A stretch of DNA of 6,547 bases from Chloroflexota bacterium (GTDB taxonomy: Bacteria > Chloroflexota > Dehalococcoidia > Lucifugimonadales > UBA3495). Every line of letters begins with the position of its first letter. Position 1 is the stretch's first letter. The stretch is taken from assembly GCA_022561675.1 (NCBI GenBank), contig JADFQT010000145.1, positions 1-6,547 of the forward strand, read 5' to 3'. The translations under genes and the position numbers were made by a program. Under the pieces are notes generated by a model, which saw nothing but the letters and a program-made list of their open reading frames with translations, did no database searches and was not told the DNA's origin. This document shows positions 1 through 4,777 of the stretch, piece by piece.

Positions 1-228
1 GCTAGGTCAGCCGCCGGACCGGGTCGGCCCCCCACCGCAGCTTTATCGGCATATTTGGGGAGCCCCCTAAAGCCCTTCGCTTTTTCAGCTGGAAGCAAAA
101 TGCACACGGTTTCCCAACGAAATATTCTGGTCAAATCTTCCGGGTTCAGTCCCGCGCCGGGTCCTCCCGGCTGGTGGTGGCGCCGGAGGATGGGGTTTCC
201 GGAGGTTAGGGTCTTGCGAGGCCCGGGT
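1..228. other. Left-edge region without a convincing gene
   Basis: This stretch lies downstream of the minus-strand dehydrogenase. One plus-strand frame stays open from base 1 into that gene, but its translation is rich in Pro, Gly, Arg and Trp with no domain-like pattern, and from 229 on it is simply antisense to a real gene. The only structure seen is a short hairpin, AAAGC-CCTTC-GCTTT (69-83), running into five T (81-85). This could be a weak plus-strand terminator for a gene left of the window. CCGGAGG occurs twice (183-189 and 199-205) without obvious meaning. Confidence 0.5.
69..85 (+). terminator. Possible weak rho-independent terminator
   Basis: The stem AAAGC/GCTTT has only 5 bp around a CCTTC loop and is followed directly by a T-run ending at 85. 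The stem is short and A/T-rich at its base, so it may be chance. If real, it would end a plus-strand transcript entering from the left of the window. Confidence 0.25.
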
Positions 229-1182
229 CTAGTCAGTATCCGGGTGAGTGGTAATGAACCTCCCGGCCTTGGCCGGGTCCAGATGGGGCGCGCGGACCTC
301 GACCTGGGCCTGCTCCTCTTGCAACCGAACCGTAACGCTGCTGTCCTGCTCTCCCCAGCCCCGGTTCATGGCTTGCATTGCGATCTGCTCCGCCAGGGTA
401 GACATGGGCATGGGAACGTTGTACTCCCGGGCCAGCTCGGTGGCCAGGGAAATGTCCTTGAAGGCCAGGTTCAGGGCGAAGCTGGCCGGTTCGTACTCAC
501 CGCGAAACATGGTCTTGACCAGTCCCTCGTGGAGGACCCGCATCCGCCCCAACGAGCCCCGGCGGATGCTCTCCCACAGCGCCTCCGGCTCGACACCGGC
601 TTTCACTCCCAAAGTTAGTCCCTCGGCAATGGCCTGGCGCACGCTGTGGCCAATCATGTTGTGGACCAGCTTGCAGATGGACCCGGCGCCGATGGCTCCT
701 GCGTAAAACACCTTGTCGCCGAAGGATTCCAGAATCGGCCTGATCCGGTCGAAAATCTCCCGCTCTCCCCCGACCATCACCGCCAAATCCCCGCTGGCAG
801 CGCCGGTTTTGCCGCCGCTGACCGGTGCGTCCAGGATATGAATCCCTTTTTGACGGAAGGTCGGCTCCATCTGCCGGATTAACGAAGGCCGGCTGGATGA
901 CAGGTCCACGTAGATGCTGCCGGGCCGAATGCCTTCGAGGATTCCCTGGGAACCCAGGGCCACCGCCTCGACCTCTTTGGGACCGGGGAGAGAGGTGAAG
1001 ATTACGTCGCTTAGCTCAGCGACCTCCGCCGGCGAGTTGGCCAGCCGGGCGCCTCCCTCCAGCAGGGGCTTGGCGGCTTCCTCGCGCAGGTCAAAAACCA
1101 CCATCGGATGCCCGGCGCGCTGGATGTTGGCCGACATGCCACCGCCCATGTTGCCCAAACCTATGAATCCTACCTTCTCCAT
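229..1182 (-). CDS. NAD(P)-dependent beta-hydroxyacid dehydrogenase (3-hydroxyisobutyrate / tartronate semialdehyde reductase family)
   Basis: This 317-aa protein is a cytosolic oxidoreductase interconverting a beta-hydroxyacid and its semialdehyde. The N-terminal Rossmann fold shows GLGNMG (residues 8-13), and Asp31 at the end of the second strand favours NAD(H) over NADP(H). The substrate-binding signature DAPVSGG is at 118-124. The catalytic region has the G-x-G-x-x-x-K-x-x-x-N pattern with Lys171 and Asn175; the residue before Asn175 is His174, where Asn is common. FKDISLA (241-247) is the usual C-terminal-domain motif. All family motifs are intact, so it should be active. The length slightly exceeds the usual 290-300 aa because of a polar C-terminal tail after about residue 290. 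GAGGAG lies 5 nt before the ATG and fixes the start. It diverges from the GlcG-family gene and has its own promoter. The exact substrate cannot be read from sequence: hydroxyisobutyrate, tartronate semialdehyde and succinic semialdehyde are all possible. Confidence 0.9.
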   Translation of the reverse strand: MEKVGFIGLGNMGGGMSANIQRAGHPMVVFDLREEAAKPLLEGGARLANSPAEVAELSDVIFTSLPGPKEVEAVALGSQGILEGIRPGSIYVDLSSSRPSLIRQMEPTFRQKGIHILDAPVSGGKTGAASGDLAVMVGGEREIFDRIRPILESFGDKVFYAGAIGAGSICKLVHNMIGHSVRQAIAEGLTLGVKAGVEPEALWESIRRGSLGRMRVLHEGLVKTMFRGEYEPASFALNLAFKDISLATELAREYNVPMPMSTLAEQIAMQAMNRGWGEQDSSVTVRLQEEQAQVEVRAPHLDPAKAGRFITTHPDTD

Positions 1183-1249
1183 GTCATCTCCTCAGTCGGG
1201 TGCCGCCGATTTTTCCCGGCCACCCGGATAGCTGTCGGCCCCGGGTAGT

Positions 1250-1274
1250 TGCCAGCATTGTAAAGGGGCTGGCA
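1250..1274. promoter_or_regulatory. Candidate operator dyad TGCCAGC-N11-GCTGGCA
   Basis: Two perfect 7-bp inverted half-sites (1250-1256 and 1268-1274) are separated by 11 bp. They bracket the -10 box of the dehydrogenase promoter, one arm covering the probable transcription start and the other the spacer. A dimeric repressor here would block RNA polymerase. The T-N11-A spacing also resembles LysR-type sites, but a LysR activator site would normally lie upstream of the -35. The regulator is not identifiable from this window. As RNA the dyad could also fold as a hairpin, but the probable start point is at its edge, so a DNA operator is the better reading. Confidence 0.5.
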
Positions 1275-1286
1275 TTTTGGGGTCAA
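1257..1286 (-). promoter_or_regulatory. Sigma-70-type promoter of the beta-hydroxyacid dehydrogenase gene
   Basis: On the minus strand, TTGACC (-35, 1281-1286) is followed after 18 bp by TACAAT (-10, 1257-1262, 5 of 6 consensus). Transcription would start near 1250, giving a leader of about 65-70 nt before the ATG at 1182. The -10 box lies inside the spacer of the dyad at 1250-1274. Confidence 0.65.
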
Positions 1287-1311
1287 CCGCTGGGGTCATT
1301 CGCTCAATTGC

Positions 1312-1340
1312 TTGTCAGCCTATGGGGCCCAGAGTAGAAT
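1312..1340 (+). promoter_or_regulatory. Sigma-70-type promoter of the GlcG-family gene
   Basis: TTGTCA (-35, 1312-1317) and TAGAAT (-10, 1335-1340) are each 5 of 6 consensus and are separated by exactly 17 bp. The expected start is near 1347, leaving a leader of about 22 nt that carries the Shine-Dalgarno. It is back to back with the dehydrogenase promoter, with 25 bp between the two -35 boxes. Confidence 0.7.
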
Positions 1341-1368
1341 GAGCCATTCCCCAAGCTGGAGGTAACAG

Positions 1369-1788
1369 ATGTACAGCAAATCTATTCTGAGTCTGGATCA
1401 AACCCAGAAGGCGATGCAGGCCATGATTGAAAAGGCTACCCAGGAGCCCGACCGCCCGGTGGCCATGGCTATAGTCGACGATGCCGGCAACCTGGTGAGC
1501 TACGCCAGGATGGACAAGTGCCGCCCCAACCCCCAGACCTTCGCCATCCGAAAGGCCTACACCTCGGCCATGTCGGGGGTGAACTCCGCCGACTACGCGG
1601 AGCGACTCAAGAGTCAGGGCCGTAGCGTCAGCGATTTTGGCAATCCAAACCTGGTGTCGGCTCAAGGCGCCGCCGTGGTGCTGGACCCGGCGAGTGGGGC
1701 CGTGTTGGGAGCCATCGGCGTCAGCGGCCTCAGCTCGCAAGAGGATGAGGACCTGGCCAAGCTGGGCGTGCAGGCCCTCGGGCTATAG
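1369..1788 (+). CDS. GlcG/HbpS-family (heme-binding-like) protein
   Basis: This 139-aa protein covers the whole small alpha/beta GlcG/HbpS domain. Recognisable stretches are the strand-turn AIVDDAGNLVSYARMD (residues 34-49), the helix with RKAYTSA (61-67), and the near C-terminal GAIGVSG (114-120) followed by acidic SQEDEDLAKLG (123-133). The common GGxPI segment is changed: residues 100-104 read GAAVV. Some family members bind heme or corrinoids extracellularly (HbpS). GlcG is encoded with glycolate oxidase genes in E. coli, but its biochemical role is unclear. No signal peptide is seen, so this one is probably cytosolic. GGAGGT lies 5 nt before the ATG and confirms the start. It is monocistronic or first in its unit, divergent from a beta-hydroxyacid dehydrogenase, which hints at hydroxyacid metabolism. 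Whether it binds heme cannot be judged here. Confidence 0.85.
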   Translation: MYSKSILSLDQTQKAMQAMIEKATQEPDRPVAMAIVDDAGNLVSYARMDKCRPNPQTFAIRKAYTSAMSGVNSADYAERLKSQGRSVSDFGNPNLVSAQGAAVVLDPASGAVLGAIGVSGLSSQEDEDLAKLGVQALGL

Positions 1789-1795
1789 CCGCCGG

Positions 1796-1820
1796 ACCGG
1801 CTTTGGGAGTGAAAGCCGGT
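1796..1820 (+). terminator. Strong hairpin just after the GlcG-family gene, possible terminator
   Basis: ACCGGCTTT (1796-1804) and AAAGCCGGT (1812-1820) form a perfect 9-bp stem around a 7-nt loop, starting 8 nt after the stop codon. No U-run follows at once; the nearest T-run is at 1832-1835. It may therefore be an atypical terminator or a 3'-end stabiliser rather than a classic intrinsic terminator. Confidence 0.45.
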
Positions 1821-1890
1821 GCAACGAGCCGTTTTGGGTGTTGCCGTATCGGGTGTCTAAAATGTCTCTCCCATATAAATATCTCAAAAT

Positions 1891-1935
1891 ATCACCCCGA
1901 GCCCTTCGGAATGACATGGGTCATCCTGAGCAAGA
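1891..1935. repeat. Degenerate dispersed-repeat-like element (GTCATYCYGA family), head-to-head pair
   Basis: Read on the minus strand, positions 1915-1898 begin GTCATTCCGAAGG. Read on the plus strand from 1920, the sequence is GTCATCCTGAGC. The two share a GTCATYCYGA core and face each other across ATGG, giving the stem GGAaTGAC/GTCATCC (1908-1926). Short GTCATTCTGAGCG-like intergenic repeats are common in many bacterial genomes, including Chloroflexota. I assign this patch to that type by pattern only; copy number elsewhere in the genome cannot be seen. Confidence 0.4.
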
Positions 1936-1971
1936 TTGGGGGAACTTCGCCGCCACCGCGCCTAGCCACCC

Positions 1972-2013
1972 GCCTATCCTTTGATTATCCTGTGCCTACG
2001 CTAATGGATAGGC
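1972..2013 (+). promoter_or_regulatory. 8-bp inverted repeat ahead of the HTH gene
   Basis: GCCTATCC (1972-1979) and GGATAGGC (2006-2013) are perfect inverted copies with a 26-bp spacer. The right arm ends directly before the purine-rich Shine-Dalgarno (2015-2023). It could be an operator, possibly autoregulatory because the downstream product is a DNA-binding-like protein, or a leader hairpin affecting ribosome access. Both readings are inference. Confidence 0.35.
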
Positions 2014-2025
2014 AGGGAGGAGGAT

Positions 2026-2412
2026 ATGGCGACGTTGACGATCCAGGCGGCTGCCCAGAGCTTGGGAACCTCGGAAATTACCATCAGACGAAAACTGAGG
2101 ACCGGACAGCTGAGCGGTCATCAGGAAGACCCGCCTAACGGGCGTTGGTGGGTGGAAATTCCGGATGAGCAACTCTTCGGCTCTGACAGTGCCGCTCCGG
2201 GTTCCCGGCCCGAAGGGCAAGAAGGCCACCTGCTCCGGGACCTGGTGGGTGTGCTGAAGGACCAGGTGACCAGTCTCCAGCATCATCTGGAGATTCGGGA
2301 ACGGGAGGTGGGGGAGTTGCATGTGATTATTCAGCAGCAGGCCCTGGCCCTTCCGGCGCCGGGCGGGGGCAGCCGAGGGTGGTGGCGAAAAATTTGGCCC
2401 GGTAGTGATTGA
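2026..2412 (+). CDS. Small helix-turn-helix (excisionase/MerR-like) protein with C-terminal coiled coil
   Basis: This 128-aa protein has three parts. Residues 4-29 form an excisionase/MerR-type helix-turn-helix (TIQAAAQSLGTSEITIRRKL), followed by a wing-like stretch with NGRWWVEIP (38-46). Residues 50-66 look like a flexible linker. Residues 69-104 form a coiled coil with a near-regular heptad core (L70, L73, L77, V81, L84, L88, V95, L98, I102; R91 is the exception). The Pro/Gly-rich tail ends in a basic-aromatic cluster, RGWWRKIW (117-124), that could touch membrane or a partner. It probably binds DNA as a dimer or oligomer. The target is unknown; no recombinase, plasmid or phage gene lies beside it, so an excisionase role is not supported. 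GGGAGGAGG (2015-2023) is an excellent Shine-Dalgarno and fixes the ATG. It converges with the hemolysin III-like gene and is probably monocistronic. Confidence 0.75.
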   Translation: MATLTIQAAAQSLGTSEITIRRKLRTGQLSGHQEDPPNGRWWVEIPDEQLFGSDSAAPGSRPEGQEGHLLRDLVGVLKDQVTSLQHHLEIREREVGELHVIIQQQALALPAPGGGSRGWWRKIWPGSD

Positions 2413-2564
2413 GCAGGGTAATTGAGCGGAAGCTAGTCGCGGCCGCTCCAGCCGCCCGAATCTTCGAAGGTGTTCTCAGGCTGCTTTGGCGCAGGATGCC
2501 GGCGCTGCCCGGATTTAGGCCAAGAATTGGATCGGTCCTGATTCCGCCGTCGAATCGGTTTCGG
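2413..2564. other. Convergent intergenic gap, no clear terminator
   Basis: The HTH gene (plus) and the hemolysin III-like gene (minus) end facing each other across 152 bp. I see only short inverted repeats, for example CTGC/GCAG around a TTTGGC loop and a 5-bp GATTC/GAATC pair, none with a T-run. An 8-bp palindrome GCGGCCGC lies at 2439-2446. Termination here may be rho-dependent. Confidence 0.4.
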
Positions 2565-3299
2565 TCAATAGGGTAGCAGGTAGAAGAGGACGGCGAAGTA
2601 GTGACTGGCGCTGCCCGCCATGACGCAGAGATGCCAGGCGCCGTGGTTGAAGGGCAGTTTGCTCCAGAAGAGAAAGATTACCCCGCCGCTGTAGGCCAGC
2701 CCCCCCAATAGCAGCCAGGCTATTCCCCCGGCCGGAATGCTGTTGATCGTGGGGACTGCCGCCACCAGAATCAGCCATCCCTGCGCCATGTAAAGCGCGA
2801 TGGAAGCCCCCCGCAATCGGCCCGGGAAGAGGATCTTCCCGCCTATGCCGAGAACTGCAATACCCCAAACGATTCCCAAGATGGCCCATCCCCAAGGACT
2901 TTTGAGAGGTCCCAGGACGAAGGGAGTGTAGGTTCCGGCGATAAGCAGATAAATCAGGCATTCGTCGACCACCCTCCATACCCGCTTTCGGCGGGTCGAG
3001 CGGGAGGCGTGATACAGGGTTGATCCGGTGTAGACCAGGACCAGGGTAGAGCCGAAAATGGCGCTACCTACGATATACCAGGGGTTGCCGGTGAAGCTGG
3101 CCAGGGTTACCAGAAGGCTGAGGCCGGCGATGCTGAGGAGCAGGCCAACGCCGTGGGTCAGGGCATTGACAGATTCCTCGGCAGGAGTCTGCCCAGATAC
3201 CGGACAGCAGGCTTGGTCACCAAAATTAGGGCGGGGCCAGACCTTGCTGAGCAGAGCGAGAGGGGCTGGGGCTGCCGGTCGCGGATTCATGCCGGCCAT
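2565..3299 (-). CDS. Hemolysin III / TrhA-like PAQR-family seven-TM membrane protein
   Basis: This 244-aa integral membrane protein has seven predicted TM helices at roughly 48-68, 75-95, 112-130, 137-155, 163-183, 192-212 and 223-243. PAQR signatures are all present: EESVNALTHGVG (41-52), Ser93-x-x-x-His97 in STLYHA, Asp112 opening TM3, AGTYTPF (121-127), and His219-x-x-x-His223 followed by GSASHYF (229-235). His97, His219 and His223 match the zinc ligands of adiponectin-receptor relatives, which suggests a metal-dependent amide-hydrolase-like fold. The bacterial members' true role (membrane-lipid homeostasis; the name hemolysin is historical) is not settled. The first 40 residues are Pro/Ala-rich, longer than usual, and dispensable to the fold. 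AGAAGG lies 4 nt before the chosen ATG. A second ATG at residue 4 is the alternative. Intact, and likely a single-gene unit. Confidence 0.88.
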   Translation of the reverse strand: MAGMNPRPAAPAPLALLSKVWPRPNFGDQACCPVSGQTPAEESVNALTHGVGLLLSIAGLSLLVTLASFTGNPWYIVGSAIFGSTLVLVYTGSTLYHASRSTRRKRVWRVVDECLIYLLIAGTYTPFVLGPLKSPWGWAILGIVWGIAVLGIGGKILFPGRLRGASIALYMAQGWLILVAAVPTINSIPAGGIAWLLLGGLAYSGGVIFLFWSKLPFNHGAWHLCVMAGSASHYFAVLFYLLPY

Positions 3300-3303
3300 T
3301 ATA
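3298..3303 (-). promoter_or_regulatory. Perfect TATAAT overlapping the start of the hemolysin III-like gene
   Basis: On the minus strand a consensus TATAAT ends inside the annotated start codon. No good -35 is found at 16-18 bp (TGTGGT at 17 bp is poor). If it works as a -10, transcription would begin near 3291, just before the second ATG (3288-3290), giving a leaderless message. It may equally be chance. Confidence 0.25.
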
Positions 3304-3382
3304 CCTTCTCTTGAGGAGAAACCACACCCGCCGGTGGCTTGGCCCGGGTAATTTGGCCCGTACGAAGCTGGGAAATCAACTC

Positions 3383-3409
3383 AAAAAAGCTCCGGCATTA
3401 GCCGAAGCT
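3383..3409 (-). terminator. Rho-independent terminator of the OmpR-type regulator gene
   Basis: On the minus strand, AGCTTCGGC (3409-3401), a TAAT loop, and GCCGGAGCT (3396-3388) form a 9-bp stem that is fully paired in RNA with one U-G wobble. A six-T run follows, sharing the last base of the stem. The orientation is specific: the wobble pairs only in minus-strand RNA. It lies about 84 nt after the regulator stop and insulates the hemolysin III-like gene from it. Confidence 0.8.
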
Positions 3410-3492
3410 CATTCGGGTCATTTCTGTTGCGTGCCTCCAAAAAAGAAGGAAGCGACACCAGCTTGCGATAGAAAAACAGGCTGCGACCCGGT

Positions 3493-4245
3493 TTAAAGCA
3501 CCGCTCCGGCGGTCCTCTCGAAACTCTGTTTGTGGGCGACGTTTTCCTGAGTCTTGGGAGTGGGACCGATGAAGCGGTAGCCGACGCCGTGTACATTGGC
3601 GATCCAGAAAGGTTCCCGGGCATCGTCTCCCAGCTTTTGGCGCAGGCGCTGCACGTACTTCTTGACCAACCCGTAGCTGTCCACTCGCTCGCCCCAGAGG
3701 GTGCGCTCCAGGGTTTGCCGCGAAACGACAATGCCCCAGTTCTTTATCAGCAAGAACAGCATTCGGAACTCGGTGGTGGTTAGAGTCAGCCGGCGACCTG
3801 ACAGGAACGCCTCGTAGGTTGCCGGATTCACCATTAAATGTCCGCTGGTCAGAGGATTTTCCGTCTCATAGGTGGCGGTGGTACCAGCCCGGCGCATCAG
3901 GGCCCAAATTCGGGTTGTCAACTCGGTAAGGTCACAAGGTAACCGTACGTAGTCGTCGGCCCCCAATTCCAGGGAGGTTACGGCCTCCATTTCATCTCCT
4001 TCGGCCCCCAAAACCAGCAGCGGCACATTGGAAAAACCGCGCAACTCCTGGATCATCGCCGAGAGAGTCGAGTCTTTAAAATCCGGGTGGACAATCACAA
4101 TATTAGGCCATTCCTGCTCTACCAGGTCCAGGCCCTTTCTGGCGGTGGAACACGACTGCATGGAAGCATCTGGCCACCGCAGCCGGACACTTACTTTAGC
4201 GATATCTATGGTACGTGGGTTCGCACCAATAATTACAACTTTCAT
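3493..4245 (-). CDS. OmpR/PhoB-type winged-helix regulator with a degenerate (phosphorylation-dead) receiver domain
   Basis: This 250-aa protein has a receiver-like domain (about 1-120) and an intact OmpR/PhoB winged helix (about 130-227), seen in LTTTEFRMLFLLIKN (155-169), VVSRQTLERTLWG (173-185), VKKYVQRLRQKLGDD (194-208) and VHGVGYRF (218-225). Every phosphorylation residue is replaced: the acidic pair gives way to GAN (7-9), the phospho-Asp to His53 (IVHPD), the switch Thr/Ser to Gly80, and the Lys before Pro103 to Leu102. The alpha4-beta5-alpha5 dimer face, with LGADDY (94-99), persists, so it may be a constitutive dimer or be controlled by something other than phosphate. No histidine kinase lies nearby. 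GGAG sits 7 nt before the ATG. It has its own promoter and terminator, and hence a single-gene unit. After the winged helix comes a polar tail of about 25 residues. Its targets are unknown. Confidence 0.88.
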   Translation of the reverse strand: MKVVIIGANPRTIDIAKVSVRLRWPDASMQSCSTARKGLDLVEQEWPNIVIVHPDFKDSTLSAMIQELRGFSNVPLLVLGAEGDEMEAVTSLELGADDYVRLPCDLTELTTRIWALMRRAGTTATYETENPLTSGHLMVNPATYEAFLSGRRLTLTTTEFRMLFLLIKNWGIVVSRQTLERTLWGERVDSYGLVKKYVQRLRQKLGDDAREPFWIANVHGVGYRFIGPTPKTQENVAHKQSFERTAGAVL

Positions 4246-4312
4246 GTACGCGCTCCATTCAGGACTACGCCCTACTCAGGGAAGAGGCGCCTGTTCGATA
4301 CGTTGTCTAGCA

Positions 4313-4341
4313 TATATATCGTGGGTCTTTATGGCGGTCAA
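4313..4341 (-). promoter_or_regulatory. Sigma-70-type promoter of the OmpR-type regulator gene
   Basis: On the minus strand TTGACC (-35, 4336-4341) and TATATA (-10, 4313-4318) are separated by exactly 17 bp. Expected start is near 4306, giving a leader of about 60 nt. The leader includes the 8-bp palindrome AGGCGCCT (4285-4292). Confidence 0.7.
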
Positions 4342-4438
4342 CAATATGGGGACGAGGTAGACCGGCGGTAAACATTCGGTGACATTTGGGGGTTAGGCCC
4401 CTCGTCGTTTATATCCGACGTATCAAGACTGGCGTTTT

Positions 4439-4453
4439 GCGGCAACTTGCCGC
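4439..4453. promoter_or_regulatory. Perfect 15-bp dyad GCGGCAA-C-TTGCCGC, candidate operator
   Basis: Two perfect 7-bp half-sites are centred on one base, a compact geometry typical of dimeric repressor sites. It lies about 100 bp upstream of the regulator's -35 and about 325 bp before the 82-aa gene, so its target is unclear. As RNA it could not close tightly because the loop would be one base, which favours a DNA site. Confidence 0.4.
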
Positions 4454-4633
4454 CTGCCCCGACCGCCTCCAGGAGAAAGTTCAGCAAATTTTCTTAAAGA
4501 TGTCGCTTGTCGTCACCAAATTAACCCCTCTAATCACCTCCTAGTGACCGCCGGGTTCACTCTCTGCCGTTACCTTAAGTGCAGCCTAAAAAGAGTTCAT
4601 TTCACCTCATTCCCGCCAAAGATTTTCTCGAGT

Positions 4634-4645
4634 CTCAAATTTGAG
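4634..4645. promoter_or_regulatory. 12-bp perfect palindrome CTCAAATTTGAG
   Basis: A continuous 12-bp palindrome lies about 130 bp before the 82-aa gene and directly after a CTCGAG (4627-4632). Continuous palindromes of this size can be operators, but chance is a real possibility in AT-richer sequence. No promoter with which it would interfere is evident. Confidence 0.25.
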
Positions 4646-4777
4646 GGTTGGGATCAGTCATTTTTGTCAAAAACCCTGGCGGTGGGATGGCATGGAAAGT
4701 CTAGGTGAGGAACCTTCTGCCCAGCAAACCTGGGTTTATCTCCCCAAGGGACGCGGCAGAAAAGGAATAGATTAGGG

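Larger units (their letters stand above)
1789..2025. other. Intergenic region with hairpins and a dispersed-repeat-like patch
   Basis: This 237-bp gap between the GlcG-family and HTH genes has no plausible ORF. It contains a perfect 9-bp hairpin (1796-1820), an AT-rich stretch (about 1858-1895), a head-to-head repeat-like patch (about 1891-1935), and an 8-bp inverted repeat (1972-1979 / 2006-2013) next to the Shine-Dalgarno of the following gene. I found no convincing promoter for the HTH gene. TTGATT (1981-1986) and TATAAA (1873-1878) lack properly spaced partners. Confidence 0.5.
4246..4777. other. Long divergent intergenic region, more AT-rich than its neighbours
   Basis: These 532 bp separate the regulator (minus) from the 82-aa gene (plus). 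Overlapping frames exist but none looks like protein. The regulator's promoter is at 4313-4341. Other structure: the 15-bp dyad at 4439-4453, the 12-bp palindrome at 4634-4645, the ATCACCTCCT stretch at 4532-4541, and a small hairpin CCCAG-CAAAC-CTGGG (4720-4734) followed by TTTAT just ahead of the 82-aa gene. A plus-strand promoter for that gene is not clear; TTGGGG (4386-4391) with TATATC (4410-4415) at 18 bp is weak. The stretch could hide a small RNA, but I see no recognisable family. Confidence 0.5.

Noticed and set aside
55..706. Plus-strand open frames across the dehydrogenase region
   Set aside because: Antisense to a gene with intact family motifs; translations are Pro/Arg/Trp/Ser-rich with no domain and no convincing ribosome site.
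1315..1740. 141-codon minus-strand frame over the GlcG-family gene
   Set aside because: His/Gly-rich shadow of a well-supported gene with its own promoter and Shine-Dalgarno.
1981..2009. TTGATT as a possible -35 for the HTH gene
   Set aside because: No acceptable -10 at 16-18 bp; the best hexamer there (ATGGAT) is poor.
2515..2979. 154-codon minus-strand frame overlapping the hemolysin III-like gene in another frame
   Set aside because: The other frame carries all PAQR motifs and seven TM helices; this one is low-complexity Arg/Gly/Ser.
4028..4371. Plus-strand frames of 94-110 codons over the regulator start and promoter
   Set aside because: They overlap a clear minus-strand gene start and promoter and show no family-like pattern.
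4512..4548. GTCAC/GTGAC inverted repeat
   Set aside because: Only 5 bp with a 27-nt loop; expected by chance in a region of this size.
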